A stretch of 64,000 nt of DNA, from contig JAURVB010014082.1 of the NCBI GenBank assembly GCA_033002965.1, positions 1 through 64,000 of the forward strand, given 5' to 3'. Source of the stretch: Piper betle. Its lineage: Eukaryota > Streptophyta > Magnoliopsida > Piperales > Piperaceae. How positions within the stretch are numbered: position 1 is the stretch's first letter; each line of letters begins with the position of its first letter. The position numbers and the translations under genes were made by a program. Shown here piece after piece: positions 36,510-47,451 of the stretch. The notes beneath the pieces were generated by a model. It was given only the letters and a program-made list of their open reading frames with translations. It was not told the DNA's origin and made no database searches.

Positions 36510-39500
36510 CGAATGATCATGATGCATGCTTCAGGTGTTGGGTTAGGTTGGCCCTCATATGCTAGTACAAATAATTACGCTGCCACTCCTAAGATAGTCC
36601 AAAAATACCCTCTTTTATACAGGGAGGGAGTGGTCTTTCCAGTAGTTGTATGGACTAGGTGAGGAGTGCATGAAACCAAGTCACAAGAAGAACCATGGAG
36701 AGCCTAGTATTTGGTTCCCGTGTCTTGGTGACGCTTGTATAGATGGATAATTCCCCGATACCATAGTGCATGGTACCAACATTCGATGACCAAGCTCAGT
36801 TGGATGGTGATGCTCAAACAAAGGTTGGATATTTGGTATGAGTCAGTGCTTGGTTAGAGGTTCCAACATTGCTCACTGGTTTGATAGTGATCGATAATGC
36901 CTTATAGTACTCGAGAGTACACTTGGTGTTCGAGAGTACTCGAGAGCATCGGTACTGACCATCAGTTCTCAGTAGCAACCATTAGTGCTAAGTACGGACT
37001 CACAACTCACGATAGCATCTAGGGATGTTCGGCATTGGCTAGTGTACTCGATAGTGACCATGGGTGCTTGGTATGCACTAGCAGCTCACAGTAGTGGCTA
37101 GCAATATTTGGCATTGGCTTGTAGTTCACCGTAGCGGCTACTAATGCTCAGTACATTTCAAAGTATGGTAATCAAAGTAGACTAAGGACCAACTAGTACT
37201 AAGTATTAGTTATCAGCACTTAGATCTCAGGTTGTGTATGGTCTGGGCAATGTGGCACTCATGCAACATTGCATGTTGGACTCGGAATGTCATAGTGTTA
37301 GCAGTTGTGCTTGGATCGGCTAGGTGGCTTCTACATGGTGTCCCTTGACGGTTATGCTCATTGGTGTATAATGCATGGGACACCTTGATGGTTACTAGTC
37401 TAAGGTGATGAGTTGCCTTGAGCATGGATGGCACGTGGTGCCCATGCATGCATCTTCTTAGATTGAAGGGATGGTTTGGCCAAGGAAGGAAGGCACTGAA
37501 CCTTTGATAAGGAAGGACCATTATGCGAACTTTGATCAGTAAGTGAGTGTGCGATCTTGAGTTCAAGAATGTTGCAGGTATGAGTGTCTTGTAACCGGTA
37601 AACGTGTAGGTATGCATCATGAGTGTGCCCTAGACTGAGTTGTAGTTTGAGTGGTATTGCAATATGCTCCTAGCTTGTCGGCCCAATGTTATGTCTAGTT
37701 TATTATTGGCTCAATCTGAGTGGCATATAATTAGTCTAGTTTGATTTGTATAGTGCTAGGAGGATTTTTTTATGTTGTTGTGGGCTTGGGTATTAGATGC
37801 ACCCACAGTTGAGTTTTTGTGTCAACCTATTATAAAATTCATCATGAATCATAAAAAAATAAAAATATAATTATAATTTAATTTAAACAAGAATTAAACA
37901 TGAATAAATCATTCATTTTTCATCACAAACATGACAGTCTAAAATCCAAGAACTCAAAGAACCACACAATCTCATCGTCAAAATGCACAAAAACTATAAT
38001 TTCTCTTATGACGAAACCATTCAAATTTAACATAAGTTTAATATAATTATGATGCATATATGTCATGTACATGAATTCTATCAAAACATGATGATTTGAC
38101 GAAGAAATTGAAAAAAGAAGACAAACCAAGTCAAGCACAGCCTCCTCCTCTCCCCTAATTGACGTCAAAATTTGTTTAGAGGGAGAGAGGGATCAACCTT
38201 TCTCTATTAAGTGGGGTTTTTTTGGGTATGCTACTTCAACTTAATTAATTAAATCTTAATGTGACTTATATTTATCAAAGAGGGATGTATAGTCCTTAAT
38301 ACTACCTTAATTAAGAATTTTAAATCTTGAAAACACCATACTAAACTTTATTATTCACAATAATTTTGTCATAAATTTTCTATTATGTGTCATAATTTTG
38401 TCACCATATTTTAGAAATGTGTAAAAAGTCAATTATACATCTCCACATCATTGTCTAATCACTTAGTCGTAAGGTCAAACTTAAAATTGTCATATCTCAC
38501 TCTTTATAATTTTGTTTTACGTAGATTCTTTTTTGTTAGATTTTTTAAGACGTCTAATTTCTTATCCTAAAATTTTAAAAAAATTGATACGTGTTCCAAG
38601 AGAAATATATTTTTAACGATAACATGTCTAGTTTACTCGGTCCAATCTAATTCAATTAATTTATCTAATCAATAAAAATATGATCTGACCTATGATCTCA
38701 CAAAACTATCACCACATCGTGAATAAAATTGCCATTTTATTATTTAATCATATATTCGTCGTTTATTTCCTATTTAACTGAGGAAGAACCTAGTTAATTT
38801 TAGTTAACCAAATAAGGGTTTAAATGGGGATTTCAAAGTTAAAAGAAGGGCTATGTTTGATTAATAGCATATTTGATGATTTATCAAAGTTAAAATTGTG
38901 TATAGTGTTTAGCGGGCCTAATCTTACATTTACAACAAATCCTTTTACAAGGTTATTCCCGCAAAGTTAGCAATAAGCAAGTTGGCGCATTGAGCAGAGA
39001 TCAACCATCAATTCGTTTGATGAATAAATTATAATACACAATAACAAGAATTAACAAAAGAAGTGCAAGGAGGTACATAAAAAAGGGTATAAAATAAAAT
39101 TCAATGTTTACCATTGATAATCACAAAGATTGAACTAGTACAGACATTAAATCTTTAAAAAATTACGCACTGAATCAAGGAATTACAAAATGTTGGCTGC
39201 AGAAAGAAACAAGAACATTGGCATAGAATACATCACTTCATAAAATCCAACATAATCAAAACTAAGCCACTCTTCGCGCTCAACTTGCCTCCTCAATCTT
39301 TCTTACAAACCTAGTAGAGACCGAGTTCGAGCTGAACCACACGAGGACAGGAAAGGAAGAGCCCACATATCACAATCAATAACAAAAGCAAGTTTTTTAA
39401 CTAACCATTTCTGCAAGTGAAGGAAATTCTTGCAAGCACAGGATCAAAAAGCTGGAGGCCCTGTAATATCAGAAGTTTTCTGGAAGATCACACAATGTAA

Positions 39501-39700
39501 ATCATGAGGGAAGAGAAACCAGGCAACGCGTAAGATTGAATATATAAATTATGAAATGATACAGATTACAACCCTTACATGTACAGAACGTGTGGTCATC
39601 AGAGAGGTACAAGGATAAATACCAGCATAAATAAGTCATTCGCATACCTTCTAATCAACTAAAAAAATTGATGTAAACAACAAAGGAAGATAAGCCACTA
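36510..39700. other. intergenic DNA with a minisatellite, no gene recognised
   Basis: The first part (36510-37830) is non-AT-rich, repetitive DNA containing a degenerate ~39-bp repeat. A minus-strand frame of 135 codons at 37213-37620 matches no family I know. From 37830 the DNA is AT-rich; a minus-strand frame at 37923-38168 is likewise unrecognised. The last few hundred bases are the 3' flank of the PCFS4-like gene. Confidence 0.45.
36968..37163. repeat. degenerate minisatellite, about five ~39-bp units
   Basis: Units begin CTCAGTAGCAACC, CTCACGATAGCATC, CTCGATAGTGACC, CTCACAGTAGTGGC and TTCACCGTAGCGGC, each followed by a TAGTGCT/TGTTCGGCATTGGC-like stretch. Unit lengths are 38-41 bases. 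More decayed units may extend to the left (GAGAGTACTCGAGAG words around 36905-36950). Confidence 0.6.
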
Positions 39701-42700
39701 CTAAAATGAGCTTCGCATTCTTTTCCTTTGACTATAGTCGTCATTGCCAACCTGCAAATAGATATTGGAGGATAAAACATAAACCGCATCAGAAATGGCA
39801 AAGAAACGAGGTGCAAGTTGGACGTCTAGATATTTAAACTTATTTTATGTGAACATTAAAAATTTTATTAGATATTTAAACTTATTTTATGTGAACATTA
39901 AAAATTTTAGGATAAGTAACTCTTAACATGATCGTAAACTAAACCTGTTTTTACTATATGACTACCAGTTTGGCAACACGTGTATAATCAACATAGCAAC
40001 ATTAATCACAACTCTTACAATTTGCAGGTAATAAATAATCAGCATAGCATACCGCTTCATCTTGTGCTAAGTCCTGACAAGAAATTTTTGTTGATTCAGA
40101 CCTACACTTGGCATGCACAATGGGACCTAACAGAGACCTCTCCATGCCATCCACTTGACCATCCGACGCATTCGTGTAAACAGCTCCCTTGTACATCCAT
40201 TCATCAGTCTCATCACTATAGAAGTTCTCAAAAGGCTCATTACATAATGCACATACGTTTTGGTTGTCATCAGCAGGAACGACCATTTCTTCATCAGCCC
40301 TCTTTTCTACAACAACTTCAGCAGGCAAAAATCCGGGCACAACATCAGAACCCAAGGCTTCTGCACCACTGAGCCATTCTTTGGCACTTACAAACCATTT
40401 GCGAGAAAGGTTTTGCTTGCGATTTTTGGAGTTACGATTTTTTGTTACATGCCAATCCATGTGATTACTGTGTTCTTCCTGGAACTTAAAACGTGCACCA
40501 CAAGTGGTACATTGCCTTGGAAGATCGACAAATAGAGCATTGATGGCCGAATCATGGCGAGCTTTGAGACGTTCAGCATCAAACTCAACCCCTAAAGAAT
40601 CCTGTACACTTGAATTTGTCACTAAGCAAATATTTTTCATATAATGATTTATATAGGATCACAAGAAGTATTAACTTATGAAATAAGAAATTGACGACAG
40701 TGGAACAATCTGTATTAAAAACAGAACAGCCAGCCCCATTCATAGTGCTATAACTCTTAAACAGAATAATTGAATCAAAAGAGACACAAACCAACTGCAT
40801 CACTAGACAACTACACTCAACTAGAAAGGACAGAAAAATATCTTAATGACAGAGAAGACCCATTTATGAACTACTTAAAACCTCTAAGCCTGACTCAGTG
40901 AAAACAAATTTATTTGAAAAAAACAATAGTTTACCGGTGGCAAATTTCCTGGGGCCAATGATATCACACCTTGGGCCATTAGAGAGTTAATTATACCAGA
41001 AAAAGCACCCCCTGGTGCAGGATTGGAGATAATGGGATGCATGCTCAGTGATGAAAGTCCCAGGTGAGACACAACAGGATGTGGTCCTGGGGGTAATGGA
41101 GGTGGAACACCTCCATGTCCCTGATTCCATGAGCCAACAGCTACATGGGGAGGTATAGATGATGATGCTCCAGAATATGGAATGGGGAGAGCCTGTCCAC
41201 GAACTCCTTGACCTTGTGCAATCAACTGACGGTTTACCAGTGGCTTTGCCTACAATAATGAAACATTGATGAGATTCACAAAAAAATTAGTTGTGCCTAA
41301 TGAACCTAATCAAACCTATTTAAGATTACGTGATTAATGCTTTACAGGTTAACAGGATCTAATTCATCAGTTTAATATGTCCATGACTTACAACATTTAT
41401 TTGAGAATCCATGAAATCAAGTTGATTTCCTATCTGCTTCTGTGCAGCACTGCTCGGAAATGACGGGAATAGTTGAGAGGTTGGCAAATGTGTGGACCCC
41501 AACAATGGATTTGAATGCAAGTGCGGTCCTCTTTGGAACTGCTTTTCTATAGCCTGAGAATCCAAGGGTGAAGATCCAATACCCGTCCTTGCATTAAGAA
41601 GCTTCTCAACAGCTAATCCAGCTACTTGAGAATTGTCAACTAAATGTAGCATTCTCTGAGGCGCAGACGGATAGCTTCCACTAGCTCCTGACAGCGGTAC
41701 TTGATGGCCCATCCCAGATTTCGAGATACTAGACCTGGCAGAAGGATGCGGATTCCATGAGTCATGAGGGAAGGAAGTACCATGAAATCTTGCTTGAGGA
41801 TCATTATCAGTTCCTCTGTTGAATTCCTCTCTGATTATTGCACCACCAGTTGACTGAAAGAAACAGATCGGTCACTTTAACTTTGATACTAATATTCTAA
41901 ACATTAAACAAAAGAGCACATCAAATGAAAAGAATAAATAACCCTACGCCTACTGCTGCACCCCGATCTTGAGGAGTGAAAATAGAATCACCAACTAGAG
42001 ATATTTGCGACTGCCTGTTCCAATCCACCCTTCCAAGTTTTGAACCTGAAATATGTCTTCCCAACCCAGAAGTCATGTTTGAACTTCCCAAAGAGGGAAC
42101 TGACAGCTTATGGTTAGTACCTCCACTACGTTCTGCCAAAGTGGGACTCATATCCTCCCAATCATACTCCTCTTCGTCAACACTCTGCCAGTTTCTTATT
42201 GCTGAATTATTTGCTGCACCATTCATGTCAAACCTCTCATTTTTTGGAAATCCAGCATGCAACATAGGCTTTTCTCTGTAGCCACCATACGCATTGATTA
42301 AAGCCCTTGGTCCCTCATTGTTTCCATTACTTATATTATATGCACGTGAAGATTCCATATGACGGGGTCCATCACCAGACCAGGTTCTATCCCACAAATC
42401 AATTCTTTCCCCACCCCTTACTCTTAATTCTGGACGGAGAGGAGAGACACTTTCAGAAATTCCCATAGGAGATATATCTCTAGAATAACGACCCTTCGAT
42501 GGAGAAAATGTCCGTTCAGTTTTATTTACAGGCGAAGAAGGCTTCATCGTCATATTCTTTGCAGCAAAAGGATTCCTGTCTACTCCAGATAATCCAGACG
42601 AATGTCCTACAGTAAATCTAGATAGTTCTCGCCCTGAACCATCCTTAGGGCGATATGTGTCTTCCTTGTTTCCAGCAGCAGATTTTCGTCCTAATGTAAG

Positions 42701-45700
42701 TAGACTAGATGAATCCACTTTACCATGCTGAAGATCCTGAAGATGTCAAAATACAATGACATGGATGTTAAGTACAAATAGTACCAAATGTGGTTATGTC
42801 ATCAAAGTTTCAAATACAAACCAAACAATGAACCATCCAGAATCAGGAGAGTACAATTCCACAGACAAAATTCTAAGACGCTAACAGATTGGAATATTCA
42901 AAATCAGTTTAAGATCATAAATTTATAACTCTTTCACAATTACCAATTTAGTTGCACTTTTTGTTATTATTGATGGAAGATGCTTATACTAGTATAGTAA
43001 TACAAATGATAAATATTTGTTGTTTTTTCATACACGTTTTGGGATAAGGTGCAAAGGAAAAGTAGAAGATACATTTTTTCTTGGTGAATTTCCTCATCCC
43101 AAACAGTTGAGATCAAAGATACGGATGCAAAAATGGAAGAGATGATTAAATTAACATATACTCCTAAAAAATAATGATAAATAAAGAAGAACAATAGAAA
43201 TGGGGCTTTCGGCCAATCTCAGTTCAACTCATGTATGTCAAAAACTTAGTACAATGTTTGAAGAAACCAATATTTATTGATAAAATAATGGGGAACAATG
43301 GAAAGAGGTAGTGACAGTGTAGATTTGTACAGAACAAAATTAAAAGGAAAAAAAAGGAGGGGGATGAGCAGTTCCGCACCAGCATGTCAAGTGAGGGGAT
43401 GATTGGCTCCTCACTGACATTAAGTTTTAGAATCAAACAAGATTATCTCAAGCACAAAGCTCATGGTTTTATTTAATATATCAAAAACTATGTTTCCAAG
43501 GTCTATGACATGTACTTATAGACTCAAGAGATGTACTAAATAAGTAATCACTTATGATAAGGATTTATTATACTAAGAAAGTTCAAAAATAAACTCCTAA
43601 TAAACATAATAATAAGGCCTAAATCTATTCTTACTAATAAAAGTTAAACTAAAGTTACGCTCTAAAGAAAAGTAAAAGATTCGATTATAGTTTATTTTCT
43701 CATTTAACTAGACTCTATCTTTAAAATTATAGTCTATCCTTAAGATATTAAATCATTATAGTCTATCTCATTATTCAATGACAGTTTATCTAACATCATT
43801 AGTTATAATTGTAAAGATAGACTCTATCTTTAAAATTAGAATCTATCTTTAAGATTTTAAATCATTATAGTCTATCTCATTATTCAATGAGAGTTTACTA
43901 ACATCATTATTATTGTTTTAAAGATAGACTCTATATTTAAATTAGAGTCTATTTTTAAGATATTAAATTATTATAGTCTATCTCTAATATAGAACACGCA
44001 TGGCATTGCAAGCACCTTGCCTAGTTAGGAAAAAGCCATGCTAAATTAAAACTTAACCAAAATAATATATATTTCCAGATTCTTGTCCTACATTACAAAG
44101 CCCCCTAAAAGATCAAAATTGACCAACTCTAAAATAACCCTAACATTAATTCCGAAAATACAATAAAATTCCTAATTAAGTTAAATTCATAATATAAGAC
44201 TGGACTCTTATCAAGAAATTCCTAATATAATGATTTGTAAATATAGAATAAGACTCAATGCAAGCAATCCTTAATAAGAAATAATAATCTTCCTCCATAA
44301 GTAACTTTTATATAATGACCACATTAGATATGGTCTAAGATTCACGTGAGAATAAAGGGTAACATTCTGACTCCCAAGTGCCTCTCCGAACACCAACCTC
44401 CTGTGTTCAGGCCTAAAACCAGTAATACAAGAGATCAAGTAATAGAGCTCAAGATTAAATATGGTAAGCAATATATTGGTATTTATGAATTAAAGTTGTG
44501 CTGATTAACTTATCCAGAGATTTTAAAAAATGAATTTCAAAATTTTTCTCAGTATATTATATAATGGGCGCTTCTATGTGCAAGAAATGGTCATATGAAA
44601 CAAGACGACAAGAGGGAGAAAAGTACCACTGTTGACCGCTCCAATTGATTACGTGCCTCCAAATATTTAGGGTTGACATGTATACCGTGAGAAGGACGAG
44701 AAACAGGCGATTCTGATGACCTCAAGGTATTTACATTGGATGATTGCTGAACCACTGAAGGAGAAAATTGCAGTTCAGCCTCAATTCTACGAAGCACTGA
44801 AGACGGGAATACTGTTGACCAGGTTTTAAAAAGATGGAGCATTTGTTCGTACTGGCTGGGACGAACTTGCTTATATGCCTCACAAAACACCTTTTAAAAA
44901 AAAAAGTTAATGAAATGAGTATCTATCATGTACAATTCACATTTTCTAGAGTTGATTTGAAATAAAAAAAGTTTCCAACAATGATTTAACGCAAAGACCT
45001 GAACCCCCCTCCTACTACAACACACACACACACCAAAATAAAAAAAAGACACCTCAATTCTTGGGAAAAATCTGAGAGACTCTACACAGGTGAATTGAGA
45101 TTCTCGTTAAAAATTACATAAAATTCTGGCCTAAAAAATCATGAGAAGTTAAGGACACAGAAAGGGAATAGGAGGGAAAATAAAGTATGCAAACTACAAG
45201 CATGCCCTAGAAAAGAGAGAAATGTCATAATAAAAGGTGCATACCAACTTGATGCCCTCATAATTTCAGATTTAATTAACCAGTGTAGCGAATATGCACA
45301 AAAAAAACAATATTGATAATGACAATAAGCATACCTCTGGAAGGCGGGCAGAGAAGAATTTTACATATTCACGGCCTATGTTTTTTACAATGCTATCCAA
45401 GAGGTACAAGCAAGGTAGTTTTTGCTCAACAGAGACCTGCCAAAGTTAGTAAACAAAATAATAAATTAAACCAGCATTTTTTCAAAAGCTGCATAAGTTG
45501 TGTAAATTGGAAATTTCGAGATTGTATGATTAAAAGTAGGCTTTGTATATATTTTCCCGGCCAAAAAATTGCACTGCAAAAGGCAATTAAAAATTCTTCC
45601 TCTGCTTGAATAAACTAATTATAAGACCAGCAGATAATATTATACACCGCGGAAAATGCACATTGTCCATGGTGATTGTGGCAAGCCTTTTACGGTGGAA

Positions 45701-46452
45701 TCCTAATACATCAGGAAGAAGCGCTGTTTATAAGGTTTTCTTGTAGCACGATTAGAACTAGTCTCATTACCGCAGTAGTTATCTCGAATTTGTTTTGGAA
45801 TTATCCGAGGATGCAGCCATGGAGGAAGAGAAAAAGAAGTCGGAGGTAGGTGTTAAACCTTGCGTTGATCGTTCAACAAACTCCCAAGCCATTGTGAAAC
45901 CAATTCCACACAATTTTAGCCAAAGAGAACAACTTTACTACTACTTAATTCCTCTACATTCTACTAACTTAGCAACATATTGTACAGGAAAAAGAAAAAG
46001 GGGGAGGCGGAAGAGGCAACAACAAAACAAACACAAAGGGAACTCCATCCCATCCTCCAAGTCGAAAGAACTAATATTCCAACCTCAATAATCCGAGCAC
46101 AAATGGCGTCCGCGATCCCTTGGCCGATATCCCTATGATCCCCAGCAATGATGGTGAGGTCGGTGATGATGGGCTTCGAATTGAGCGTCAAATGGGAGAG
46201 CACCTCCTCGTAAACCCTAACCACCTCCGCCGACGGGATCCCGGACGGCAGGTCCTCCTCCGCCGCCCCGAACTCCTCGGCCCTCTCCCTCAGCAGCGCG
46301 CGGAACTTGTCGAGGGTCGGGTTCGCCAGCGGCGCCGACCTCTCGGCGACAGGCGGCGCCGCCGGTGCCGGCGCTACCCGGCCGCGAAGGCCCAGCCCAA
46401 GCCCGAGCGTCTTGGCAGCGGCGCGGTCGTCGGCCATGGGGACGGAAACCAT
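39701..46452 (-). CDS. PCFS4: Pcf11-like pre-mRNA cleavage and polyadenylation factor (PCFS4-like)
   Basis: Nuclear 3'-end processing factor; Arabidopsis PCFS4 acts in alternative polyadenylation of FCA and flowering control (known for the family). Exons on the minus strand: 46452-46084, 45436-45335, 44890-44627, 42736-41948, 41853-41392, 41249-40935, 40601-40053, 39751-39701; about 966 residues with every splice phase consistent and no frame damage. The N-terminal CTD-interacting domain (about residues 70-190) shows [34 protein letters not shown] and [10 protein letters not shown]. The middle is Ser/Pro/Gly-rich and disordered-looking, with a [14 protein letters not shown] motif typical of the plant family. 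Exon 7 carries a C2H2-type finger ([21 protein letters not shown], given here only as its start CTTCGARF and end HMDWH) and a second zinc-binding region starting CALCNEPF and closing with HAKC. The C terminus is basic (QRKRMRSSF). Start could also be the ATG at 46437. Confidence 0.93.
39828..39908. repeat. 41-bp perfect tandem duplication in PCFS4 last intron
   Basis: The segment starting TAGATATTTAAACTTATTTT occurs twice in a row (39828-39868 and 39869-39908), essentially identical, so the duplication is recent. It lies in the intron 39752-40052. Confidence 0.85.
43711..43985. repeat. ~108-bp tandem repeat, about 2.5 copies, in PCFS4 intron 3
   Basis: The word GACTCTATCTTTAAAATTA begins at 43711 and 43820, and a diverged form at 43927. 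Each unit also has ATTATAGTCTATCTCATTATTCAATGA. Related words (TAAAGTAAAAG, CTATAGTCTA) occur near 8480-8560, so this may come from a dispersed repeat family. Confidence 0.75.
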
Positions 46453-47451
46453 GGGGCGTCGGTTCACCGGCCGGAGAAGGGCGCCGCCGGCGAGAGGGTT
46501 GGGGGACACGTGGCTTTGATGCGTTTGGGGGAGGGAGGGGACGATCAAGTGGTTGGGGGCTCCTCTTTTAAATAAGTTATTTGTTTTTTCGTTTATTTAT
46601 TATCATTGCCTATTTTTTCGTATATAATTACAATTAGGAATTTAGAAAGGCAGCAATTTTTAGTTTATATATGCTGTGTTAAATTAATTGATTTGGCTTT
46701 AATGCAATTTTAGTTTGATTGGGGGGGGAATTTCCTTTGTTTAATTAATATACATGTATTTCCCCGCATCAATGAATGTGCTTCAAATTCTCATTTTTTG
46801 GGATAAAAAGTAAAATATTTTAAATATATATATATTGTGAAAAATATATATATATTATTTTAGGTGGTAATAAAAATTCATAATTACGAGATCAAAGACC
46901 AGGACTAGGCAGTGGGAAATATTAATAAGTCCAAATTTTTGAAGTTTTGACAACTTTATGCCGCTTGACCAATGATTTATTTAATTGTTTTGTTTTTAAT
47001 ATATTATCATCGTGTAAAATAGATAAATTTTTCTTACTGCAGTGCATAAAAAAAGATGTGCACCTTATCCACTAGATATTTGGTAATTGCTTCCCAGGTT
47101 TAACAAAGTTATAGTTCCCCCACACTTGCTTCTTCATGAAATTGGTTGAATTTCAATTGTATAAATTATATTATATTTTTTAAAAATTAATAGTTTTCGT
47201 TTGTTTTGAAAAATGAATTTATAATGAATTGGACTTTTAAAAAAATAAATCGAACATTAATTTAATAAACTTGTCATTAGGATAAATAAATAAAAAGAAG
47301 CAAACCGAGAAGAATACCAGGCATTTTGGTTCATGAACGCCCGATCACATCATTTCCTATAAATGGGCCAACAAAGGATGCGTTTTTGCACGACCAGCCC
47401 TTCCCCCAAGGCCCACCATCGTCTTCTTCTTCGCCGCCGCCACGGTCATCC
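46453..47451. promoter_or_regulatory. shared divergent promoter region of PCFS4-like and TRPB genes
   Basis: The two start codons lie 1000 bases apart on opposite strands. On the TRPB side CTATAAAT at 47358-47364 is directly followed by TGGGCC (47364-47369), a TATA-like box with an adjacent site II type word, about 90 bases before the TRPB start. The middle is AT-rich. No box was singled out on the PCFS4 side. Confidence 0.5.

Noticed and set aside
37213..37620. 135-codon minus-strand frame next to the minisatellite
   Set aside because: His/Thr-rich composition with no known motif; it lies in repetitive DNA and is probably chance.
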